From Actinomycetota bacterium (GTDB taxonomy: Bacteria > Actinomycetota > Actinomycetes > Streptosporangiales > Streptosporangiaceae), in NCBI GenBank assembly GCA_003140115.1, contig PLIQ01000229.1, positions 1 through 18,667 on the forward strand: a stretch of DNA of 18,667 nucleotides. The letters run 5' to 3'. Below are positions 1 through 5,592 of the stretch, one piece after another (position 1 is the stretch's first letter; the number at the start of each line of letters is the position of its first letter). The notes under the pieces are model-generated. The model worked only from the letters and a program-made list of their open reading frames with translations, was not told where the DNA came from and ran no database searches. The position numbers and the translations under genes were made by a program.

Positions 1-51
1 GCGGACGGCGTGCTCCGGTTCAAGCAACTGACGCTGCTCACCTACGCCTAA
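1..51 (+). CDS. 3' end of an upstream gene (partial)
   Basis: Frame 1 from the window edge reads ADGVLRFKQLTLLTYA and ends at a TAA (49-51). The next gene lies on the opposite strand and ends at 97, so this is the C-terminal tail of a plus-strand gene converging on the S53 peptidase gene. Sixteen residues are too few to assign a family; nothing in them is diagnostic. The 45 bases between the two stops show no clear terminator. Confidence 0.5.
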   Translation, partial: ADGVLRFKQLTLLTYA

Positions 52-96
52 CCGCCGGCCAGGGTTTCCCGGGAGCGCGGAACATCTCGCGGTGCC

Positions 97-1614
97 TCAG
101 CGGGCCAGCAGCGGGATGAGGACCTGGGCGTCGGGGGTACCCCAGCCGGTGACTGGGTCCCAGCCGGGTCCGGCCTGGTAGCCGGTGACCGTGACCCCGT
201 TGAGGACCACCGTGTTGTCGCCGGTGGTGATGTCGTGGAAGGCCTGGTGATACAGCAGGCCGCGGGCGATCCGGTAGATGGCGGGGTTGACGAAGCCGAG
301 CGGGTGGCCGGCCTCCTGGTCGGCCAGGGCGATCAGGGCGGCCCAGAACGGCGCGCCGGCGCTGGTGCCGCCGGCCCCGATGAGCTCGTAGCCGCCGCCT
401 GGCGCGCTGAACGCGAGCGCCATGCCGGTAGAACCCTCACCATCGGCAGCCACGTCAGGCACGCCCCGGGTGGCGCCGATGCCGGGCACGCCATCGGCGT
501 AGGCGGGCTGGGCGAACAGGTGGCTGAACCCGCCACCCGACCCGGTGGACGGGTTGTCCCAGACGGTCTCGCTGATGTACGCGCCGGTGACGGGGTTCGC
601 GGTCAGGCTGGTGCCGCCCACCCCGAGCACGAGCGGATCCGAAGCGGGCAAGATGACCTCCTTGACCGGCGTGGACGAGCCGTTGCCGAGCACGCCCTGG
701 TCTCCCGACGCGGCGACGACGGTGACATGGCGGGCGTCGGCGTACTCCAGCGCCGAGTTCATGGTCGCCACCTCCGCGCTGGTCCAGGAGTCCTCACCCA
801 CGTTGAAGTCCTGACCGATGCCGCTTTGGGACATCACCTCTGCGTTGCGGACGGCGATCCGCACATACGCGGCGAACGTGGCGGCGAACTTCGCCGGGGT
901 GCTCACCTGCGCCGTGCCGACCAGAATCTCGCGGATGGTGGCGTCCGGGGCGACGGCGTGCACCAGCTCGGTGTCCTCCACCTCCTCCTCGCTGGCCAGC
1001 CACGGCGAGGCGGACGAGCCCGCCAGGGTCGTGATGACCTGGATCTGCGCCGGGGGCAGTGCGAACCGGCGGTCGAAGGCCGCCACGTCCTGCCGGATGT
1101 CGGTGACCGCCGGGGTCTGCGCCGGCCCCGTTTCGGCCTCCTCGGGCAGCGCCACCGTGACGCCGCGGCCGTCGATCCCGCGATCCAGCAGCGGCTGGAT
1201 GCCGTAGGCCGCCCGGAGCTGCTGGGGCGTGTAACACGGCAGGGAACCCAGGCAGGCAGCCTCCGCGCCAGACGGGCTGGCCGTGGCCGGCGGTGCTGCG
1301 GCGCCGCCCGTTCCCGTGCTGCCGGCCGCCAGCAGGTGCTCGCAGGCGTCGTTAGCCCGCGCCGCGGGGCTGTTGCCGCTCGGTTGCCCGCTGATGTTGA
1401 TGTTCGCCGATGGGTTGGGGTCGGGGAAGCCCGGCACGCCGTGGGTTTGCATGCAATGCGCGTAGGCAAGATCCGCCTGGTAGGCCGCCGGCCCCTTCGA
1501 GGCAGAGCCGCCGGAGGACGAGGGACTGCCGCCGCACGCCGTCAGCACGGCGCCTGCGGCCACGACAGCTAGGGCTGCCGCGCCCCGCGCGCCCCGATTA
1601 GCGCCGGTCTTCAT
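97..1614 (-). CDS. secreted S53 (sedolisin/kumamolisin) family peptidase, lipoprotein
   Basis: A 505-residue serine-carboxyl peptidase predicted to be exported and lipid-anchored. The start is the ATG at 1614, with GGGGAG just upstream; an in-frame ATG at 1656 would add 14 residues before the signal peptide. Residues 1-27 are a lipoprotein signal (basic n-region, Ala/Val core, lipobox LTAC with C27). Family motifs in order: E210 and D214 (SEEEVEDTELVHAVAPDA), the oxyanion Asp D305 (AASGDQG), the nucleophile S418 (GGTSAGAPFW) and the C-terminal calcium site (FHDITTGDN, then GWDPVTGWGTP near 484-494). The usual ~150-residue activation propeptide is absent. Instead residues 44-95 hold a Cys-containing module (CMQTHGVPGFPDP, then ACEHLL) of a kind I recall from other actinobacterial lipoproteins. 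The mature protease begins near C121 (CLGSLPCYTPQQL). It lies 109 bases downstream of the PhyH gene on the same strand. Family is certain; substrate is unknown. Confidence 0.93.
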   Translation of the reverse strand: MKTGANRGARGAAALAVVAAGAVLTACGGSPSSSGGSASKGPAAYQADLAYAHCMQTHGVPGFPDPNPSANINISGQPSGNSPAARANDACEHLLAAGSTGTGGAAAPPATASPSGAEAACLGSLPCYTPQQLRAAYGIQPLLDRGIDGRGVTVALPEEAETGPAQTPAVTDIRQDVAAFDRRFALPPAQIQVITTLAGSSASPWLASEEEVEDTELVHAVAPDATIREILVGTAQVSTPAKFAATFAAYVRIAVRNAEVMSQSGIGQDFNVGEDSWTSAEVATMNSALEYADARHVTVVAASGDQGVLGNGSSTPVKEVILPASDPLVLGVGGTSLTANPVTGAYISETVWDNPSTGSGGGFSHLFAQPAYADGVPGIGATRGVPDVAADGEGSTGMALAFSAPGGGYELIGAGGTSAGAPFWAALIALADQEAGHPLGFVNPAIYRIARGLLYHQAFHDITTGDNTVVLNGVTVTGYQAGPGWDPVTGWGTPDAQVLIPLLAR

Positions 1615-1698
1615 CTGTGATCTCCCCGAGGTATTTCCATGGAGAGTAGGTAGCAACCAGCGACGACGCGGTTCGACTCAGCGCCGAGGTTTGTCGCT

Positions 1699-1721
1699 AG
1701 CCGGGCCCGGCCGCCCGGGCT
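1699..1721 (-). terminator. GC-rich imperfect inverted repeat after the dioxygenase gene
   Basis: AGCCGGGC is followed by GCCCGGGCT, an inverted repeat with one bulged base, immediately 3' of the dioxygenase stop on the minus strand. It could end that transcript or insulate the peptidase gene downstream. There is no U-tract, so the call is weak. Confidence 0.3.
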
Positions 1722-1723
1722 GC

Positions 1724-2629
1724 CTAATGCACGGCCGCTGGGGGCGGCGGGCGCCAGCGCTTCCAGCCCCGGTGCACGGCGACCAGCCGCGAGGGTCCGG
1801 GCGGGACGCCGACCAGGTCGGCCCGGGGATACAGGGCCAGCCCGGCGGGCACCGGCTCCCACCACTGCTCGCCGGAGAACAGCCGGCTGAACAGCTCCCG
1901 CGAGCGGCCCTGCGGGCCGAGGATCAGCTCGGCCGGGACCGGCTGATCCGGCCGCTGCCAGCGGAAGTCACCGGAGATCCGCAAGGCCGAGCCGGTGTTG
2001 GGCAGGGCGGCGTGCGGGGTGAGGCAGTGGAAGAGGATCACGTCGCCGGGCTCGTAGCTGGTCGTGGCCCAGCCGGGCTCGGCATTGCCGAGCGGGCGCG
2101 GCGGCCGGGGCGGGCCGAGGTGACCGCCGGGCTGGACGGCCAGGCCGCCGACCCGGACCGGGATGTCCATCAGGGGGATCCAGCTGGTCAGCATGTCCTG
2201 GACGCCGGACACCCCGTAGTCGTAATGGATGTAGCGACCGCGCGGGCGGGCTTCGGGGCGTTCGGGATAGACCGCGCGCAGTACCTTCACCGGGTAGGAG
2301 AAGGCCGCGGGCCCGAGGACGGCGCGGACCACCGCCCGCAGCGGCGGCAGGTAGGGCAGGCGGTTGAAGTCGGCGCTGGTCATGGCGGCCCGGAAGGCCG
2401 GGTCGGTCAGCGCGTCCATCGAGTTGACCGCGCGCGGCTGGAGCGACGGGACGCCCCGTTCGTCGACCCATCCGCCGGATCGCAGCCGGGCCAGGACGGT
2501 CTGCCCGACCGCCCGCACCTCGCTCGCCGGTAGCAGGCCGCGGAAGAACAGGTACCCGTCGCCGGCCAGGCGCCGGCGCAATCCATCCGGGTCATGGACC
2601 AGGGATGCGGAATCGGCCAGCTCATCCAC
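1724..2629 (-). CDS. phytanoyl-CoA dioxygenase (PhyH) family Fe(II)/2-oxoglutarate oxygenase
   Basis: A 301-residue cytoplasmic protein of the PhyH branch of non-haem iron, 2-oxoglutarate-dependent oxygenases, which usually hydroxylate small molecules. The facial triad is visible: H135 and D137 in IHYDYG, and the distal His H206 in LFHCLTPHAALPN. R217 (ALRISGDF) is the likely 2-oxoglutarate carboxylate anchor. The N-terminus (GDGYLFFRGLLP, residues 23-34) is typical of the family's first strand. The start is a GTG at 2629 with only a weak ribosome site (GTGAG), so it is uncertain. Neighbours do not reveal a substrate: the small membrane protein lies upstream and the S53 peptidase downstream, all on the same strand, and no biosynthetic cluster is visible. 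The fold is well supported; the substrate is unknown. Confidence 0.88.
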   Translation of the reverse strand: MDELADSASLVHDPDGLRRRLAGDGYLFFRGLLPASEVRAVGQTVLARLRSGGWVDERGVPSLQPRAVNSMDALTDPAFRAAMTSADFNRLPYLPPLRAVVRAVLGPAAFSYPVKVLRAVYPERPEARPRGRYIHYDYGVSGVQDMLTSWIPLMDIPVRVGGLAVQPGGHLGPPRPPRPLGNAEPGWATTSYEPGDVILFHCLTPHAALPNTGSALRISGDFRWQRPDQPVPAELILGPQGRSRELFSRLFSGEQWWEPVPAGLALYPRADLVGVPPGPSRLVAVHRGWKRWRPPPPAAVH

Positions 2630-2700
2630 AGGCTCACTGTAGCTACCACGCAGAGCTGTTCGGTCCGGCCGGGCAGACCCCGGCCGGATCAGGTTTGGCC

Positions 2701-2744
2701 CTGCGGACCAGGGGTAGCCGCTCCGGCCGTAACGGCTACCGCAG
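2701..2744 (-). promoter_or_regulatory. stem-loop between the small membrane protein gene and the dioxygenase gene
   Basis: Perfect 8-bp inverted repeat GGTAGCCG (2713-2720) / CGGCTACC (2733-2740) with a 12-base loop. Outer CTGC/GCAG arms (2701-2704 and 2741-2744) extend it across an 8-base bulge. It lies in the 168-base gap after the small membrane gene and before the dioxygenase start. No U-tract follows on either strand. It may be a terminator or leader element; I could not match it to a riboswitch class I know. Confidence 0.45.
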
Positions 2745-2797
2745 GCCCAACTCCTCCGGGAACTGAGGGTGCCCGGGGCTTAGCTGCTCGGGGAAGG

Positions 2798-2977
2798 CTA
2801 ATGGCACGAGAGCTTGGGGTTCACGCCCACGTAATTGAGCGGGCCCGCCACGATCGTGACCACGATCGTTCCCGCATGAGCGCAGCTAGTGGGCGACGAG
2901 TTGTAATACCCGCGCTGGCCGGCCGCTATCGCCCCGATGATCAGCCAAATCAGGAGAACGAGCCCTCCGGTTCGCAT
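2798..2977 (-). CDS. small conserved actinobacterial membrane protein, function unknown
   Basis: 59 residues, starting at the ATG at 2977. An excellent ribosome site, GGAGGT, lies 5 bases upstream and decides against the longer in-frame start at 3106. Residues 4-20 form one hydrophobic helix ending GAIAAGQRGYY, which could be a membrane anchor or uncleaved signal. A second moderately hydrophobic stretch follows, GTIVVTIVAGPLNYVGVNP (36-54). There are two Cys, C32 and C58. The order 'IGAIAAGQRGYY ... C ... TIVAGPLNY-GVNPK' resembles a family of very small actinobacterial proteins that I recognise only as hypothetical. It is transcribed away from the anti-sigma gene, and a SigB-like promoter candidate lies 68-92 bases upstream. 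Confidence 0.82.
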   Translation of the reverse strand: MRTGGLVLLIWLIIGAIAAGQRGYYNSSPTSCAHAGTIVVTIVAGPLNYVGVNPKLSCH

Positions 2978-3044
2978 AATTACCTCCGAAAGACAGGCAG
3001 CACCTTGGACTCCGAAGGGCCGCGAATACTGGTCGCCTTTTCGT

Positions 3045-3069
3045 CTACCCCAGCCACGGCGGATACACC
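3045..3069 (-). promoter_or_regulatory. candidate SigB/SigF-type promoter upstream of the small membrane protein
   Basis: On the minus strand GGTGT (3069-3065) is followed after 14 bases by GGGTAG (3050-3045). This resembles the actinobacterial SigF/SigB pattern (GGTTT, 14-17 bases, GGGTA). It would give a leader of roughly 60 bases ending at the GGAGGT ribosome site. Pattern match only. Confidence 0.35.
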
Positions 3070-3164
3070 TGCGGGCCGGATCGGATTTGCGGCCCGTTTG
3101 CGGCAACGTGACACAAGGACCAGCCAGGCGGCCGCTTTCCGTCTACGGTGTATCGTTGCTGCTG

Positions 3165-3665
3165 ATGGCCTGGGACGCAAAGACCGCGCAGCCCGCACCC
3201 GCGGCACCCGAAGCACTCACCGGCCCGCTGTCCCGCCGACCGGCCGGCGGCGGCCCGCTGCCTCCTCCGGCGCCTGGTGCCATGTCTTACCAATACACCA
3301 CCGACCTGGCCGCGGTCCGCGCCGTGGTGTACCGCTACGCGAAGAAGGCCGGGCTGCCGGAATCGCGCGCGGTCGACCTGGTGTTGGCGGTCAGCGAGGT
3401 GGCCGCCAACACCGTGCGCCACGCCAAGTCCCCCGGGTCCCTGAAGATCTGGTACGACACCGAGAAGATCGTCTGCCAGATCCAGGACGACGGGACCATC
3501 ACCGACCCACTGGCGGGCCGGCGCCGACCGTCGCTGGAGGCCATGGGCGGGCACGGGCTGTGGATCGTGAACCAGGTCTGCGACGAGGTCGAGGTTCGCT
3601 CCGACGAAACCGGCACGACGATCCGGCTGCGCATGGACCTGCCCCAGGTCGAGCCCGGCTCCTGA
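3165..3665 (+). CDS. RsbW-like anti-sigma factor / serine kinase (HATPase_c_2)
   Basis: A 166-residue protein from the ATG at 3165. M40 (3282) is an alternative start, and neither start has a strong ribosome site. Residues 1-39 are Pro/Ala-rich and probably disordered. Residues 45-158 form a GHKL ATPase of the RsbW/SpoIIAB type: N-box E78-N82-H86 (SEVAANTVRHA), G1 box D108-D109-G110 (IQDDGTI), G2 box GGHGLWIVNQ (128-137), and a terminal TTIRLRM strand. Such proteins bind and silence a SigB/F-type sigma factor and phosphorylate a STAS antagonist on serine. Its stop is 57 bases before the STAS gene, the classical partner. No transmembrane or histidine-phosphoacceptor domain is present, so it is not a two-component kinase despite the shared fold. 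Confidence 0.88.
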   Translation: MAWDAKTAQPAPAAPEALTGPLSRRPAGGGPLPPPAPGAMSYQYTTDLAAVRAVVYRYAKKAGLPESRAVDLVLAVSEVAANTVRHAKSPGSLKIWYDTEKIVCQIQDDGTITDPLAGRRRPSLEAMGGHGLWIVNQVCDEVEVRSDETGTTIRLRMDLPQVEPGS

Positions 3666-3722
3666 TCCGCGTTCGGCCGGTCGTTTGTGGGCCAGCTGAG
3701 GACTATCCCGCAGGAAACCGCC

Positions 3723-4091
3723 GTGTGGTACAACAAGTGCGTGGATCTGCTGACGGTCTCTGTCACGGCGCGGGAGTCCGCTGGCGAGCCTTACACGCTG
3801 GTGGAGATCGCCGGCGAGGCTGACGTGACGAACACGGACGAACTGCGGCGCCTGCTGGACGACGAGGTATCCCAGCAGCCGCGCACGCTGATCATCGACC
3901 TGTCCGGCCTGCGCTTCATGGACTCCTCGGCGTTGCACGCGCTGCTGCGGGTGAACCGGTCACTGGACCGGCAGGGCGGTGTCCTCGCGCTGGTGTCCCC
4001 GCAGGCCGCGGTCGCTAAGATCCTGCGGCTGACCACCGCCGACCGGCTGATCCCGGTCTTCGACAGCGTGGCGTCGGCCGCCGCCGGCTGA
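3723..4091 (+). CDS. STAS-domain anti-sigma factor antagonist (RsbV/SpoIIAA-like)
   Basis: A 122-residue STAS protein. I chose the GTG at 3723 because AGGAAA lies 5 bases upstream. GTG codons at 3687 (134 residues) and at the seventh residue are alternatives. Family features: a beta strand YTLVEIAGEADVTN, then TLIIDLSGLRFMDSSALHALL (55-75), whose D67-S68-S69 contains the phosphorylatable serine, and LALVSPQAAVAKILRLT near 88-104. Unphosphorylated antagonists of this type bind the anti-sigma kinase and free the sigma factor; PP2C phosphatases reactivate them. The preceding gene encodes such a kinase, and two such phosphatases and a suitable sigma factor are also in this window, so it is very likely the switch protein of that circuit. 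Cognate pairing is inference. Confidence 0.9.
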   Translation: MWYNKCVDLLTVSVTARESAGEPYTLVEIAGEADVTNTDELRRLLDDEVSQQPRTLIIDLSGLRFMDSSALHALLRVNRSLDRQGGVLALVSPQAAVAKILRLTTADRLIPVFDSVASAAAG

Positions 4092-4118
4092 CGCACGAAA
4101 AAATCCGCCAGCGGGGTT

Positions 4119-4144
4119 GTTTGAGAACTCCCGCGGTGGGATAT
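4119..4144 (+). promoter_or_regulatory. candidate SigB/SigF-type promoter for the glycosyltransferase gene
   Basis: GTTT (4119-4122), a 15-base spacer, then GGGATAT (4138-4144). This is close to the actinobacterial SigB/SigF consensus GTTT-N14-17-GGGTAT. It lies just after the anti-sigma/antagonist pair and gives a leader of about 130 bases before the start at 4282. No experimental support is available here. Confidence 0.45.
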
Positions 4145-4158
4145 GCTTCTCTCTAGTG

Positions 4159-4177
4159 GTGCCTACGACGCAGGCAC
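4159..4177 (+). promoter_or_regulatory. small hairpin in the glycosyltransferase leader
   Basis: Perfect inverted repeat GTGCCT (4159-4164) / AGGCAC (4172-4177) with a 7-base loop. It begins 15 bases after the candidate -10 element, so it would sit near the 5' end of the leader, where it may protect the RNA or act as an operator. The rest of the 190-base gap (4092-4281) holds only the ribosome site AAGGAGG at 4267-4273. Confidence 0.3.
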
Positions 4178-4281
4178 GCTCAATGCGACACGGTGTTTTC
4201 GCGGAGCGTGCGGTCGAGGTGCCACTTTTCGCTTCCGCTGACGACACCGCACTGAGATTCGTCAGCAAGGAGGCCCCCCGG

Positions 4282-5481
4282 ATGAAGATCGCCCTGGTAG
4301 CTCAGAACGCGACGCCGCTCCGCCCGCGCACTGGCGCCGGACCGGACAGCGATGACGTCGGACTTAGCGAGCTCACCCGTGAACTCGCTACTCATGGTCA
4401 CCAGGTGACCGTGTACGCCCAGAAGCACCAGCCGGATCTGCCCGATCAGGCCGAGCTGCACGACGGAGTGCGGATCGTGCACATCGACGCCGGACCGGCT
4501 CCGGCCGATGGCGACCAGGGCGACGCCAGCCTGCTGGAGCGGGTGCCCGCCTTCAGCGGTCCGCTACGCAGTAGCTGGGAGCGCGAGCGCCCGGACGTCG
4601 TGCACGCGCTGCGCTGGACGAGCGGGCTGGCCGCCCTGGCCGCCGCGCGAGACCTGGACATACCGATCGTGCAGGAGTTCAGCTCGCTCGGGGTCACCGA
4701 ACGGCGCGACCGGGTGCGGGCCGACGGCGCCGCGGCCGCGCGGATCAGGCTGGAGCCTGCCATCGGGCGCAGCGCCGCCGCCGTGGTCGCCACCCACTCG
4801 GCGGAGGCCTCGGACCTGGCCAGCCTGGGTGTGCACCGGTCCTCGATCAGGGTCGTCCCGTGGGGCGTCGACACCGACACCTTTACCCCTGAGGGTCCGG
4901 TGGCGAAGCGGAACGGCCGTCCGCGGCTGCTCACCGCCGCCGATCTGAACGAGCGGGCCCCGCTGGAGACCCTGCTCCGGGCGCTGACCCGGGTACCCGG
5001 CGCCGAGCTCCTGGTCGTCGGCGGCCCGGACCGCGCCGACCTGCCTCAGGACGGCGCGTACGTCAACCTGGCCAGGTTCGCCGGGACGCTGGACCTCTCA
5101 GACCGCGTGATCTTCACCGGGAAGGTCGACCACGCCGAGATGCCGGCCCTGCTGCGCTCGGCCGACCTGGTCGTCAGTACTTGTCAGTACGAGCCCTCCG
5201 GTACGACGTCGCTGCAGGCCATGGCGTGCGGGACCCCGGTCATCGCACCCCCCGTGGGCGGTCACATGGACGCCGTGGTCGACGGGACGACCGGCATCTT
5301 GATCCCGCCGGGCCGGCCGGCCCTGCTGGCTCAGCGGATCCGGCAGCTACTCGCTCACCCCATGTTGATCGAGGCCTACGGGGTCGCGGCGGCCGACCGG
5401 GCCAGGTCTCGCTACTCGTGGGATCGCATCGCGGCCGAGACGCTCGCGGTCTACGACAAGGCCATCGCCCAGGCGGCCTGA
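4282..5481 (+). CDS. GT4-like (GT-B fold) glycosyltransferase
   Basis: A 399-residue retaining-type glycosyltransferase, probably using a nucleotide sugar and acting at the cytoplasmic face. The ATG at 4282 follows AAGGAGG by 8 bases; the frame is open 165 bases further upstream but without a ribosome site. The N-terminal Rossmann half is MKIALVAQ ... LTRELATHGHQVTVYAQ (1-46). The linker carries VVPWGVDTDTF (191-201). The C-terminal half shows ELLVVGG, VIFTGKV, ADLVVSTCQYEPSG (294-307) and QAMACGTPVIAPPVGGHMDAVVDGTTGIL (312-340). The GT4 EX7E signature is altered: E304 is present but the second Glu is Gln (Q312). The donor-site scaffold is otherwise intact, so activity with changed donor handling is possible. 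The acceptor is unknown. A strong hairpin follows the stop. Confidence 0.9.
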   Translation: MKIALVAQNATPLRPRTGAGPDSDDVGLSELTRELATHGHQVTVYAQKHQPDLPDQAELHDGVRIVHIDAGPAPADGDQGDASLLERVPAFSGPLRSSWERERPDVVHALRWTSGLAALAAARDLDIPIVQEFSSLGVTERRDRVRADGAAAARIRLEPAIGRSAAAVVATHSAEASDLASLGVHRSSIRVVPWGVDTDTFTPEGPVAKRNGRPRLLTAADLNERAPLETLLRALTRVPGAELLVVGGPDRADLPQDGAYVNLARFAGTLDLSDRVIFTGKVDHAEMPALLRSADLVVSTCQYEPSGTTSLQAMACGTPVIAPPVGGHMDAVVDGTTGILIPPGRPALLAQRIRQLLAHPMLIEAYGVAAADRARSRYSWDRIAAETLAVYDKAIAQAA

Positions 5482-5498
5482 CCCCAGCCGCCGACCGG

Positions 5499-5525
5499 GC
5501 CCGGGAAGCACTTCGCTTCCCGGGC
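5499..5525 (+). terminator. strong hairpin terminator after the glycosyltransferase gene
   Basis: Perfect 11-bp stem GCCCGGGAAGC / GCTTCCCGGGC with a 5-base loop (ACTTC), starting 17 bases after the stop at 5481. There is no long U-tract, only TTT six bases later, which is common for actinomycete terminators. Confidence 0.75.
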
Positions 5526-5592
5526 GCTGGTTTGCCCGGTCTGGGTCGGTCCACGGGTGTAGCGACGCTGAGACGGGGTAGCCCAGGAGACT

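Noticed and set aside
235..1572. 445-codon plus-strand open frame opposite the S53 peptidase
   Set aside because: It lies wholly antisense to a gene with intact catalytic motifs. Its Gly/Arg/Ala-rich translation shows no domain and is typical of a high-GC shadow.
2640..2800. Possible cobalamin, TPP or cyclic-di-AMP riboswitch in the gap
   Set aside because: The conserved core sequences of these classes were not found on either strand; only generic hairpins are supported.
2845..2875. Repeated ACGATCGT palindromes
   Set aside because: They lie inside the small membrane protein gene and encode its repeated Thr-Ile-Val residues, so coding explains them.
2594..3823. 409-codon plus-strand open frame crossing the small membrane, anti-sigma and STAS genes
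   Set aside because: It overlaps three supported genes in another frame and is compositionally a shadow.
3045..3938. 297-codon minus-strand open frame opposite the anti-sigma/antagonist pair
   Set aside because: Antisense to two genes with clear family motifs; no ribosome site or domain.
5556..5581. GGTGT-N15-GGGTAG, another SigB-like promoter pattern before the ALDH-like gene
   Set aside because: The predicted transcription start would fall inside the AGGAG ribosome site and leave almost no leader, so it is probably chance.
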